Source: DSVZ01 sp964568145
GTDB lineage: Bacteria > Verrucomicrobiota > Verrucomicrobiia > Limisphaerales > J093
Assembly: GCA_964568145.1 (NCBI GenBank)
Contig: CAZMOZ010000012.1
Location: 55,319 to 119,318, forward strand
Direction: 5' to 3'
Length of the DNA: 64,000 nt
Shown here: piece after piece, positions 36,060-44,546 of the stretch
Layout: every line of letters starts with the position of its first letter
Position numbering within the stretch: the stretch's first letter is position 1
Program-made: the position numbers and the translations under genes
The notes under the pieces: generated by a model
The model's input: only the letters and a program-made list of their open reading frames with translations
Told to the model about the DNA's origin: nothing
The model's database searches: none

Positions 36060-37721
36060 ATGCCAGACAAACCGACCAAACCGAAAACCGAAACCCCCGT
36101 GAGCGGCCCGCAAGGACTGCCCCGGCCCGTCACCGTCACCGGCAACGCCGAAGACCTGCGCCAGATCATCGAATCGCCGCGCAAGGTCCAGTTGCAGCGG
36201 GCGGAAACAACGCCAACCCGGGATCAGGCGCTGTGGACGGCCATCCGCAACCGGACCGTCGCGATCGGCTTCAATCCGTACCGCGACTTCATCAACCGCG
36301 TGCTGTGTCCCGAAGACGACGTGGCCGTGCAGGACGTGCAGGGCTGCGGCGGGACGGAAACCGCGGCCCAGAAACTGAGAAGCCGCTGGCGCGGCGCGCT
36401 GCCGACCCAGTTCCATGGCGCCGATGCCTACGAGCTGCTCAAGGTCGCCACCGAGGTGTTCCTCATCTTGGAATGCGGCGTCTTTGTGCGGTCGGAAAAG
36501 GACGCCAGCACGGGCGGTCCGCTTCACAGCGACAGCACCGTCATGGCTGACGAGGAAAGCCGGCTGGGCTTCTCCCTGACCTACGGGGACGCGAAGTCCA
36601 AGCTCACCGAATACCTCGGCACGCGCGGTCTGCCCTACCTGGACCGCATCATCAAGGCGATCTTCCCCGGCGCGACCACCGATGACGAGCGGGTCGCGCT
36701 GGAGGGGCATCCGTTCTGTTACGACAGCCTGTTGCTGCACCGCTACTCGTGTCCGTGCCTGCTGGAGCTGATCTGGTCGTTCTGGCACGAGGAGGGGATG
36801 CTGGTGCAGACCATGAACGCGATCAGCCTGCGCTTCCAGAACAAGCGCGCGGCGCGGGAGCATGATCCGTTGGTGCATCTGAACCTCGATCCGCTGCGGC
36901 CCCTGAGCAATTTCATCTGGGGCTACATCCAGGACGAGATCAACCGCCTGAGCGTGGCGCGGCGCGTGTACGAGTACGACCACCATTACGGACTCACGCT
37001 GGTGGGCAAGGCCGTGCCGCAACTGCGCTCCGCCGACAGCCGGTCCAAGTTCCTCGAGGCGTTCCACAACCTGCTCTACGTGACCTCGCGCTTCTACCGC
37101 GAGGATGACGACACGACCGTGATCGCGGACGCCTTCCCGATCCTGAATGCGTTGAAGGAAGTCCACCTCGTCCTCGCCCAGGGCGCCCACAACCAGTTCG
37201 GCGACCTGCCCTGGACCGCCCGGGTGGAGATGCTCATCCAGCAATGGCTCCTGGCCCGGCCGGAGATCCGCGAGTTCCTCAGCCGGCCGCCGATGGTGCC
37301 GTACAAGGAAGACTGGATGGCCACCGTGGACGTGATGAAGCAGCTCCAGGGTTGGTCCGACGTGACGGTGACGCACTTCCGCGACCTGGCGGCGTACGGC
37401 GAGCAGATCCTGCTCTCCATCCGCTACGGGGACTGGATTGATGTGAACGATCCCCAGCAGGCCCGCAACTGGGCCCGCTACTGGCGGCCGGAGGTGCAGT
37501 CCTACCTGCATTCCTACCGGGCCGTGACTGGCGTGGATTTGACCGCGGAAGTGACCGACGCGCGGCAGACGGCGGACCGTTACGTCCAGCCTTCGGTGCA
37601 TCATTTCCGGCGACTCGAGTTGCAACGGGGCCAGCGGTCCCGCGAATTGACCGGCGCCGCGGGTGCCCGGCGGGACGGTGCATTTGCGGCACCGGTCCGC
37701 GAACAACTCCCCGCCCGATGA
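36060..37721 (+). CDS. Unknown protein of the sigma-54 operon
   Basis: A 553-residue protein with no family I recognise. It starts 18 bp after the metalloprotease-like gene with a strong ribosome binding site (GGAGGAATT). Most of it is helical and rich in aromatic and charged residues: LWTAIRNRTVAIGFNPYRDF, ADAYELLKVATEVFLILECG, PFCYDSLLLHRYSCPCLLEL and RPLSNFIWGYIQDEINRLSV. There is no signal peptide, membrane helix or obvious catalytic motif. Its 3' end overlaps the most upstream possible start of the PLP enzyme gene. Its size and place suggest a core component of the system. Confidence 0.7.
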   Translation: MPDKPTKPKTETPVSGPQGLPRPVTVTGNAEDLRQIIESPRKVQLQRAETTPTRDQALWTAIRNRTVAIGFNPYRDFINRVLCPEDDVAVQDVQGCGGTETAAQKLRSRWRGALPTQFHGADAYELLKVATEVFLILECGVFVRSEKDASTGGPLHSDSTVMADEESRLGFSLTYGDAKSKLTEYLGTRGLPYLDRIIKAIFPGATTDDERVALEGHPFCYDSLLLHRYSCPCLLELIWSFWHEEGMLVQTMNAISLRFQNKRAAREHDPLVHLNLDPLRPLSNFIWGYIQDEINRLSVARRVYEYDHHYGLTLVGKAVPQLRSADSRSKFLEAFHNLLYVTSRFYREDDDTTVIADAFPILNALKEVHLVLAQGAHNQFGDLPWTARVEMLIQQWLLARPEIREFLSRPPMVPYKEDWMATVDVMKQLQGWSDVTVTHFRDLAAYGEQILLSIRYGDWIDVNDPQQARNWARYWRPEVQSYLHSYRAVTGVDLTAEVTDARQTADRYVQPSVHHFRRLELQRGQRSRELTGAAGARRDGAFAAPVREQLPAR

Positions 37722-38853
37722 ACCTCAACACGCACACCGCCCGGTGCTGGACTTCACCTCGGCATTGTACCTGGGGCTGCGCCACCTCTGCGATGAACTC
37801 GACCCCTGGCCGCAGTTCACCACCGGCAAACCGGCGGCGCTGGAGGAGCCGGCGGAAGCGCGGGCCCTGGCGCGCAGCCTAGCCGCCCTGCAGGGCCTGG
37901 AGGCTGCCTTGCTGGCGGCTTCCAGCCTGCACCTGGCCTGGGACCTGTTCGCGGTGCTGGATGCCATTCAACCGATCACGATCCACATGGATGCCGAGAG
38001 CTATCCAATCGCCGGCTGGGGGGTGGAGCGGGCCGCATGCCGGGGCACGCCGGTGCACCGGTTCCGGCATCACAGCCCGCCGACACTGCGCCGGTCGCTG
38101 GCCGGCGCGCACGGCTGGCGGCGGCGTCCGGTGATTGTGACCGATGGCTTCTGTCCCGACTGCGGACGCCTGGCGCCGTTGCGCGACTACCTCGCCTGCG
38201 CGGAGGCGGCGGATGGCTGGCTGGTCATAGACGACACCCAGGCGCTGGGGATTCTCGGTCACTCGCCGGACGCGACGCTGCCGTACGGCTACGGCGGAGG
38301 CGGCTCGCTGCGCCATTGCGGCATCCGCAGCCCGCGCGTGCTGGTGCTCAGCTCGCTGGCCAAGGGCTTCGGCGTGCCGATGGCGGTGCTGGCGGGCAGC
38401 CGTGAGGCGGTGGCCGCGTTTGAACACCACAGCGAAACACGCATCCATTGCAGCCCGCCATCCCTCGCCACCCTGCGCGCGGCGTGTCATGCCTTGTCCG
38501 CCAACCGTCGGCGGGGCAACGCGCTCCGGTGCGTCCTGATGCACCGCGTCGGATACTTTCGCCGCCGGATGGCGCAGGCGGGTTTCACCCCGCGGGGCGG
38601 CTGGTTTCCGGTCCAGTCGCTGGCCCTGCCGGCGGCGATTCCGGCGGTGGAACTGCACGCCGCGCTCGCGGCCCGGGGCCTTCACGTGGTGCCGCAGGCC
38701 GGCCACGAGGCGACGCGCGACGCCGGGCCGCGCCTGGGTTTCATGCTCACCGCGCGGCACTCGCCAGCGGACATTGACCAGGCGGTCGCCGCGCTCCACG
38801 ACCTTTGTCAACCCTTGTTTCCGCAAACCGTTTACCCGGAGGTTCAACCATGA
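37663..38853 (+). CDS. PLP-dependent enzyme, 8-amino-7-oxononanoate synthase-like
   Basis: Up to 396 residues of fold-type I PLP enzyme. Blocks: LEAALLAASSLHLAWDLFAV, IVTDGFCPDCGRLAPLRDYL, VIDDTQALGILG and LSSLAKGFGVPMAVLAGSRE. The Lys in SSLAKGFG is the likely PLP Schiff-base residue. AONS-type enzymes have D-x-A-H at the cofactor site; here it is D-D-T-Q, so the His is replaced by Gln. The family condenses acyl-CoA with amino acids. The GTG at 37663 overlaps the upstream gene by 59 bp; a GTG at 37744 is an alternative start. The stop overlaps the next ATG (ATGA). A role in modifying a small molecule or peptide is inference. Confidence 0.75.
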   Translation: MPGGTVHLRHRSANNSPPDEPQHAHRPVLDFTSALYLGLRHLCDELDPWPQFTTGKPAALEEPAEARALARSLAALQGLEAALLAASSLHLAWDLFAVLDAIQPITIHMDAESYPIAGWGVERAACRGTPVHRFRHHSPPTLRRSLAGAHGWRRRPVIVTDGFCPDCGRLAPLRDYLACAEAADGWLVIDDTQALGILGHSPDATLPYGYGGGGSLRHCGIRSPRVLVLSSLAKGFGVPMAVLAGSREAVAAFEHHSETRIHCSPPSLATLRAACHALSANRRRGNALRCVLMHRVGYFRRRMAQAGFTPRGGWFPVQSLALPAAIPAVELHAALAARGLHVVPQAGHEATRDAGPRLGFMLTARHSPADIDQAVAALHDLCQPLFPQTVYPEVQP

Positions 38854-39971
38854 ACAACCCATTGATTCTCGAAGCCGAACCGTTCCCCTTTCAAACCGAG
38901 TGGATGCCCGGTGAGCTGGAAGTGTTCCCGCCGGACACGCGTGCTTGTGTGACCGACACCACCGTGGCGCCGCGCCGGTTCATCTGCAACTTGGAGTACC
39001 AGGGCACGCCGCGTTGCAGCGGCACCCTGATCGGCCCGCGCACCGTGCTGACCGCCGGCCACTGCCTGCGGGACCGGACCACGGCCACGTTCCGAAACCC
39101 GGCGCAGATGCGCGTCATACCCGGCCGCAACGCCGCCGCCGCCCGACCCGAGCCTTTCGGTTCGAGCCTGGCGGCGCGCCTTGTGCCGGCGCCGGGCTTC
39201 ATCCCGGTGACCAGCGACACCACGCCGATTGATTACGGCGTGATCGTCCTGAAAGAGCCGGTCGGCAACCGCTCCGGCTGGTGGACCTTCGACCACTTCC
39301 GTTGGCCCGGCGACACCGTGGGCACGAGCATCCTGTCCCGCGCGGCGGGTTTCAGCGTGAGCGGCCAGACGGTGCAGGTCTCCGGCTATCCGGGGGACCT
39401 GCCGGCCGACGGGCGCGGCGATCCGTGCTTTTCAAAGGCCGTGGATCGCACGGGCCAGGTGCAATACCGCGACATCAACACCGCAGTTCGCGTCACGCCC
39501 AAGCAAATCTTGGAATACGTCAACGACACGGCGGGCGGCATGAGCGGCAGCCCCGTGTGGCTGGAGCGCGCGGCCGACGCCGGCGGGCGGATTCTGCTGG
39601 CGGTTCACATCTCGGCCGACTCGAGCGACGAGTTCTCGGACAAGGCCAATCGCGGCGTCTTCATCCAGGGGCCGGTGCTGGAATTCGTACGGGCGCACAG
39701 CTTCCATCCGCCCGCGGCGCCACCGGTCGGCTCCGGCGGGCGGTCCACGGTGCGATACGGTTCGAAGGGTGGCACGGTGCGCGAGCTGCAATACCGGCTC
39801 AACGTGTGGATTGCCATCACCCCGGCGGCGGGCCTGGCCCCGCTGGTTGTGGACGGCATCTTCGGCCCCAAGACTCAGGCCGCGTCGCGCGCCTTCCAGA
39901 GCGCCATGAAGCTGACGGTGGACGGCATCGTGGGCCCGCAAACATGGAACCGCCTGCTGTTGCCTTTCTGA
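38850..39971 (+). CDS. V8-like serine protease with C-terminal peptidoglycan-binding domain
   Basis: A 373-residue protein. The S1-family triad is complete: H71 in RTVLTAGHCLRD, D128 in TPIDYGVIVLKE, and S232 in DTAGGMSGSPVW. Residues 315-372 are a PG_binding_1 domain (TVRELQYRLNVW, VVDGIFGPKTQAASRAFQSA, VDGIVGPQTWNRLL). The N-terminus has no signal peptide but an acidic, aromatic stretch (LILEAEPFPFQTEWMPGELE), like the leaders of its operon neighbours. It would cut proteins at the cell wall. Start ATG overlaps the preceding stop. Confidence 0.9.
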   Translation: MNNPLILEAEPFPFQTEWMPGELEVFPPDTRACVTDTTVAPRRFICNLEYQGTPRCSGTLIGPRTVLTAGHCLRDRTTATFRNPAQMRVIPGRNAAAARPEPFGSSLAARLVPAPGFIPVTSDTTPIDYGVIVLKEPVGNRSGWWTFDHFRWPGDTVGTSILSRAAGFSVSGQTVQVSGYPGDLPADGRGDPCFSKAVDRTGQVQYRDINTAVRVTPKQILEYVNDTAGGMSGSPVWLERAADAGGRILLAVHISADSSDEFSDKANRGVFIQGPVLEFVRAHSFHPPAAPPVGSGGRSTVRYGSKGGTVRELQYRLNVWIAITPAAGLAPLVVDGIFGPKTQAASRAFQSAMKLTVDGIVGPQTWNRLLLPF

Positions 39972-40008
39972 CGCCGAGCCAGCGAACGTCTCAACCCTGG
40001 AGCCAGCC

Positions 40009-42168
40009 ATGAACACCTTGCTCAACATCCAGCCGGAGGCTTTCCCGGCTGATTTCGAATTCGATGAAATGGAAGCCGACTACCTCGCGGAGGAACCGGA
40101 AGCCGGTCTGGGCGACCAAGAATGGGTTGGGGAACTCACGCAACGGCGGATTCCAGTGCGGCGGCCAACGCTGTCCCGACGCCCGCAGCCCGTGCGCCCG
40201 CCGCGACCGGGCCGGCCACCGTTCCGGCCACCTCGCCCGACACAACCGCGCAGGCCGCGTCCGTGGCCGCCGGTCGTGGTCTATCCGCCGTGGCCCGGCC
40301 AGCCGGGCACCGAGCCGGGCGGTGGCGGCGCAGCCGGCGGCACCGAGTTTGTCCGCTGGGTGCAGGATTCGCTGAACCGGATTCTGGGTCTGCAGCTCCC
40401 GGTGGACGGCGTGATGACGCCGGAGACGCGCCAGGCCATTCGCGATTTCCAGACCCGGATGGGCTTGCTGGCGGACGGCATCGTTGGCCCGGAAACACAG
40501 CAGGCGCTCGCGGCCGAGCGGCAGAAGCTGGCGGCCAGCCCGCCGCCGCAACAGGAGCGAGAAGCGGACTTCCTGGAGACGCCGGAACCCGCGATGCCCG
40601 AGGAGTTCAGCTTTGAGACCGGTGAATTGCTGGACGAGTTTGCCAGCCCGGCTCAGGAGACGGAATACGTCTCGCCGACCGGCCTCGAGGTGTTTGAAGA
40701 GGAGACCAAAGTTCCCGCCGGTTACGCCAAGCTCGTGCCGCTGCTCAACCGGCATCGCGGCGACATCCCGCTGGACTTCCTCCTGGGCTGGATCGAGGTC
40801 GAATCCGGCGGGCGCATCGGCGTGGTCACCAGCCTGGATGAGCGCGGATATTTTCAACTCCACCCCGGCGAGTCGAAGGCGTTGAAGCTCGATCATCAGC
40901 GTCTGAGCCGGGATCCCGAGTACTCGGTGATCGGCGGCATCAAGCTGGTCCGGTTCCGCGCGAGGCAGGCGGAGGCGCTCGGCTTCAAGCCGGGGACGGA
41001 GCTGTTCTGGCGCATCGTGAAATTCCTGCACTGGGTGCCGGGCGCCGTGAAGCTCATCGTCCAGGAGATGCGCCAGAACGGCGTGGAGCCGGCCTCCTGG
41101 GACGCCATCAAGCAGTACGTGGCCCGGCGCCGGACGCAGCTTCAGGCCCGGTTCAAGCGGACCTGGGGCAAGGCCTGGGACCCGATGCGCGGCGTCGCCA
41201 ACGTGGACAAGCTTTTCGCCAAAGCCGCCCAATGGCGGGGCCGGGTGGAGCAGGAAACCGGCTTCGGCGGCATCGTCTCGTATCTCGGCAGCCGCTGGCG
41301 GTCGGGTGTCGAGAGCCTGATTGTGCGCTCCGCCATCCGCAGCGGCACGACGAATGAGAATCAACTGACCGACCTGGTCTTCTTCCGCCGCCATCCGGAG
41401 CGGAACGGCCGCGCGATTTCGAGTTCCGAACCCAATTACCGGCAGCTCAGCCAGGAATGGCTCAGCATCCGCGACACCATCGTGCGGCCGATCCTGCGCG
41501 GCACGCCGGCACCGCCCGCGGCACCTTCAGCACCTTCAACGCCGCCGGCCGCGCCCGCCCAGCCAGCGCCGAGTCCCGGCGCCCCGTCGGGCGAGCCACA
41601 GGTGGCCATCAATTCCGGCGTGCGCGTTTCGGACAACGCCGTGCGCGTCCTGAAGGAGATTCTCCGCATGGCCGGCCTCAGCCGCGCCACCATCACCAGC
41701 GGTCGCCGCACGGCCGGCGACCAGGCCCGCATCATGTACGACCTGATCGAGCGCAACGGCGTGAGCTACGCGAAGAACCTGTACGGCTCCACCGGCGACC
41801 AGGTGATTGACGTGTACAGTGCCCAGAAGGCGGCAGGCCAGAGCGCCACCGCGATCAAGCAGGCCATGGAGGCCAGGATCAACCAACTGGGCTGCTCGAA
41901 CGTGTCCCATCATTGCAGTGACACGCATGACGTGATTGATGTCGCGCCTTCGTCCATCGCCGACCAGGACGCGTTCCGGCGGGCCCTCGACGCCGCGCTG
42001 CGGAGCGGGCTGATTGACAAGTACATTCCGCCGCCCCAGGACCCGGCGTTCCACATCGAGATCGTCCTTCAGCCCACAGCCAACGAGTTGATGGCCCGCA
42101 TCCTGCGGTCACCCCCGCTGCCGTTGGACGCGTTCCTGCCGCGCAATGCGCGCCTGGAAATGGACTGA
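40009..42168 (+). CDS. Multidomain peptidoglycan-directed protein (PG-binding, lysozyme-like, M15-like)
   Basis: A 719-residue protein. Residues 1-45 are acidic and aromatic (QPEAFPADFEFDEMEADYLA), followed by a Pro/Arg-rich linker (46-105). Residues 114-168 are a peptidoglycan-binding domain (PVDGVMTPETRQAIRDFQTR, LADGIVGPETQQAL). Around E263 (LDFLLGWIEVESGGRIGVVT, GYFQLHPGES) the pattern resembles a lytic transglycosylase. The C-terminal 170 residues (ATITSGRRTAGDQARIMYD, SHHCSDTHDVIDVAP, AFHIEIVLQP) look like an M15/VanY-type zinc peptidase, with His/Asp/His ligands. A GGAG lies 8 bases before the ATG. It probably degrades or remodels peptidoglycan; no signal peptide is present. Confidence 0.8.
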   Translation: MNTLLNIQPEAFPADFEFDEMEADYLAEEPEAGLGDQEWVGELTQRRIPVRRPTLSRRPQPVRPPRPGRPPFRPPRPTQPRRPRPWPPVVVYPPWPGQPGTEPGGGGAAGGTEFVRWVQDSLNRILGLQLPVDGVMTPETRQAIRDFQTRMGLLADGIVGPETQQALAAERQKLAASPPPQQEREADFLETPEPAMPEEFSFETGELLDEFASPAQETEYVSPTGLEVFEEETKVPAGYAKLVPLLNRHRGDIPLDFLLGWIEVESGGRIGVVTSLDERGYFQLHPGESKALKLDHQRLSRDPEYSVIGGIKLVRFRARQAEALGFKPGTELFWRIVKFLHWVPGAVKLIVQEMRQNGVEPASWDAIKQYVARRRTQLQARFKRTWGKAWDPMRGVANVDKLFAKAAQWRGRVEQETGFGGIVSYLGSRWRSGVESLIVRSAIRSGTTNENQLTDLVFFRRHPERNGRAISSSEPNYRQLSQEWLSIRDTIVRPILRGTPAPPAAPSAPSTPPAAPAQPAPSPGAPSGEPQVAINSGVRVSDNAVRVLKEILRMAGLSRATITSGRRTAGDQARIMYDLIERNGVSYAKNLYGSTGDQVIDVYSAQKAAGQSATAIKQAMEARINQLGCSNVSHHCSDTHDVIDVAPSSIADQDAFRRALDAALRSGLIDKYIPPPQDPAFHIEIVLQPTANELMARILRSPPLPLDAFLPRNARLEMD

Positions 42169-42225
42169 AGCGGGTGTTGCGCGACGTTGACGGCATGACG
42201 CCGGGACGTCGGCCGCGCCGGTCGT

Positions 42226-42250
42226 GGTGGGGCGAGACTCCGTCGAGCCC
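42226..42250. repeat. 25-bp imperfect palindromic repeat, copy 2
   Basis: GGTGGGGCGAGACTCCGTCG then AGCCC, one base different from the copy at 14534-14558. It lies in the 166-bp gap between the 719-residue protein gene and the amidohydrolase gene. Confidence 0.85.
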
Positions 42251-42334
42251 CGCAATTCCCAGGCGTCAATGACCCAACAAGCTAAACGGGCTCGTGCGAC
42301 TCTCGCCGCATCCCATTTCAGCGAGGTATGACAC

Positions 42335-43162
42335 ATGATCATTGACTGCCACTGCCACGCCGGCAAAGGCGACGGGCTGACCGGGCCTTGGGACACGGCC
42401 GCGCCGCTCGGGCCGTACCTGCGGCGCGCCGCGCAGGCGGGCATCACGCGCACCGTGCTGTTTGCCGCCTTCCATTCCGATTACGCCGTTGCCAATCGCG
42501 AGGTGGCGCGGATCGTGGCGAGCCGGCCGGGGCGGTTCCTGGGCTTCGCCTTCGTGCATCCGCAACGCGACGCGGGCCATGTGGGTTCGCTGGTCCGCGA
42601 GGCCGTCGAACGGCACGGCTTCGTCGGGATCAAGGTCCATCGCTATGACGCCCGGATCACACGCGAGATTTGCGAAGTTGCCCGCGCGTACGCCCTGCCG
42701 GTGCTCTACGACGTGATGGGCGAGGTGGCCACGGTGGAACTGCTGGCGACCGAGTATCCGGACGTGGCGTTCATCATCCCACACTTGGGCAGCTTCGCTG
42801 ACGACTGGCGTGCCCAACTGGCCTTGCTCGACCACCTCGAACGGCATCCGAACGTCTTCACCGACACTTCCGGCGTGCGCCGGTTCGATCTGCTCGAACA
42901 GGCGGTGCACCGGGCGGGAGCGGAGAAAATCCTCTTTGGCTCGGATGGTCCTTGGCTGCATCCAGGCGTCGAGCTGGCCAAGGTCCGGGCGCTCGGGCTG
43001 TCGCGCGCGGACGAGGCGCTGGTGCTGGGCGGCAACTTCCTGCGGCTGATCCGGCGCGTCCGCCGCACCGCCACGCAATCGGTCGCGCCTGCGGTCAAGC
43101 CGGCGGCGGTGGAGCGGCCGGCGGACGATCCGTGGCTGGCGGCGGGGGTGCCGGCGGCCTGA
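42335..43162 (+). CDS. Amidohydrolase-2 family (TIM-barrel metal-dependent hydrolase)
   Basis: A 275-residue enzyme. The metal site begins with MIIDCHCHAGKGDG (H-x-H); VGIKVHRYDAR, FIIPHLGSF and ILFGSDGPWLHPG supply the further His and Asp of the PF04909 family. Members hydrolyse or decarboxylate small molecules; the substrate is unknown. It follows the operon on the same strand after 166 bp containing a repeat, so it may or may not share the sigma-54 transcript. Its last 68 bp overlap, tail to tail, with the sigma-54 activator gene. Confidence 0.85.
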   Translation: MIIDCHCHAGKGDGLTGPWDTAAPLGPYLRRAAQAGITRTVLFAAFHSDYAVANREVARIVASRPGRFLGFAFVHPQRDAGHVGSLVREAVERHGFVGIKVHRYDARITREICEVARAYALPVLYDVMGEVATVELLATEYPDVAFIIPHLGSFADDWRAQLALLDHLERHPNVFTDTSGVRRFDLLEQAVHRAGAEKILFGSDGPWLHPGVELAKVRALGLSRADEALVLGGNFLRLIRRVRRTATQSVAPAVKPAAVERPADDPWLAAGVPAA

Positions 43163-44546
43163 ATTCGCCGCTCTCAGCGGGTTCGCGCCACTGATCGGCC
43201 GCGCGGCGCATTTGCAGCGCGCGGTCCGTCACTTGCAACTTCGCGGCGGCGCGGCGCACGTTGCCCTCCTCGTCTTCGAGCGCGATCTGGATCGCGGTTT
43301 TGGCGGTCTGCGCGGTGAGTTCCTTCAGGCCGACGCCCTGGGCGAGCGCGCGCCGCACCGCCCGCAACAGGTCGCCGTTGCGCCAGTCCTCCCGCATCGC
43401 CTGGCTGGCCGGCAGGCGCTCGTCCTCGGGCAGGTCGCCCAGCGTGATCGGGCCGTCGCCGACGTGGCGCTTGGCGAGGCGATGCACAAGCTGGCGCAGT
43501 TCGCGCACGTTGCCGGGATACTCGCGCACGAGCAGGTAGTCGCGCACCGCGGGGTCGAAGTCCGGCACCCCGCCGGCGCCGAAGACCTCCTTCAGAAAAT
43601 GGCGCGCCAGCGGCAGCACATCCTCGCGGCGTTCGCGCAACGCCGGCAGCCGGCAGGTCCAACTGGCGATGCGGAAATACAGGTCGCGCCGGAAGCGGCC
43701 GCGGGCCTCCTCGGCCAGCAGGTCGCGGTTGGTGGCGCAGACCAGACGGAAATTGACCTGCCGCCAGGTGTTGCTGCCGACGCGCTTGTAAGTGTGTTCC
43801 TGCACCACGCGGAGCAGCTCCGCCTGCAAGGTCAGCGGCAGTTCGCCCACTTCGTCGAGAAACAGCGTGCCGCCGTCCGCCAGCGCGAAGGCGCCGTCGC
43901 GCGCGGCGACGGCGGAGGTGAAGGCGCCGCGTTCGTGGCCGAAGAATTCGCTCCCGGACAGCGCCGACACCACGGTGGTGCAATCGAGCAGGACGAGCTG
44001 GCCTTTCTGGGGACGCGCGTCCAGTGAGTGAATCAACCGGGCCACGAGTTCCTTGCCGGTGCCGCTTTCCCCCACGAGCAGCACGGAGGCGTCGGTGAAC
44101 CGGGCGACTTCGATCACCTGCCGCAGCGTGGAACGCCAGACGGCGCTGCCGCCCGCCAGGTTGTCCCGGACCAGGGGTGACGCCAGCAGTTCGTCCACCT
44201 CCGCCCAACGCTTCAAACGCGCCGCCAGCGCCGCCGCCGGCCGTCCGAAATCGTCCCAGGCAAACGCGTCCGACGCGCCGGCTTGGATGAGCTTCCAGCG
44301 CGTGGTGGCGGGCAGCCTGGCCCGGGTCAGGCCCACAGCCACCACGCGGCTCGCGCCGTCCCGGCTGGAATGGCGCACGAAATCGAGCAGCTCCGGGCTC
44401 TCCTGGTCGAACAGGATCAAGCCGAATGGCGGGCGGCCTCCCGCTTCGCCGGTGTGGCATTGCACACCTTCGGCGGCCAGCGCGCGCACGATTGGCTCGC
44501 GTGGCAGCGGGCCGTCAGTGCCGTGGCAATGGAGCCAGACTTGCAT
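43095..44546 (-). CDS. Sigma-54-dependent transcriptional activator (bEBP) with degenerate receiver-like N-terminus
   Basis: A 483-residue activator. The AAA+ core has Walker A VGESGTGKELVARLIHSLD, loop 1 FFGHERGAFTSA, Walker B DGGTLFLDEVGELPLTLQAE and the arginine-finger region FRRDLYFRIASW. The usual GAFTGA loop reads GAFTSA. A Fis-type helix-turn-helix follows (EGNVRRAAAKLQVTDRALQM), then a Pro-rich tail. The N-terminal 110 residues resemble a receiver (FGLILFDQE at the Asp site) but lack the usual acidic pair and conserved Lys. The ATG at 44546 has a GGAGG upstream. It is convergent with the operon and is the likely activator of the promoter at 32612. Confidence 0.9.
   Translation of the reverse strand: MQVWLHCHGTDGPLPREPIVRALAAEGVQCHTGEAGGRPPFGLILFDQESPELLDFVRHSSRDGASRVVAVGLTRARLPATTRWKLIQAGASDAFAWDDFGRPAAALAARLKRWAEVDELLASPLVRDNLAGGSAVWRSTLRQVIEVARFTDASVLLVGESGTGKELVARLIHSLDARPQKGQLVLLDCTTVVSALSGSEFFGHERGAFTSAVAARDGAFALADGGTLFLDEVGELPLTLQAELLRVVQEHTYKRVGSNTWRQVNFRLVCATNRDLLAEEARGRFRRDLYFRIASWTCRLPALRERREDVLPLARHFLKEVFGAGGVPDFDPAVRDYLLVREYPGNVRELRQLVHRLAKRHVGDGPITLGDLPEDERLPASQAMREDWRNGDLLRAVRRALAQGVGLKELTAQTAKTAIQIALEDEEGNVRRAAAKLQVTDRALQMRRAADQWREPAESGEFRPPAPPPPATDRPPAAPPPPA

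Noticed and set aside
34707..37706. A 999-codon minus-strand frame across the sigma-54 operon
   Set aside because: No motifs and shadow composition; the plus-strand genes have ribosome binding sites, coupling and recognised catalytic sites.
40009..40350. A separate Pro/Arg-rich small protein at the start of the 719-residue gene
   Set aside because: The stretch is a linker in one continuous frame with a good ribosome binding site; no internal stop or start supports a split.
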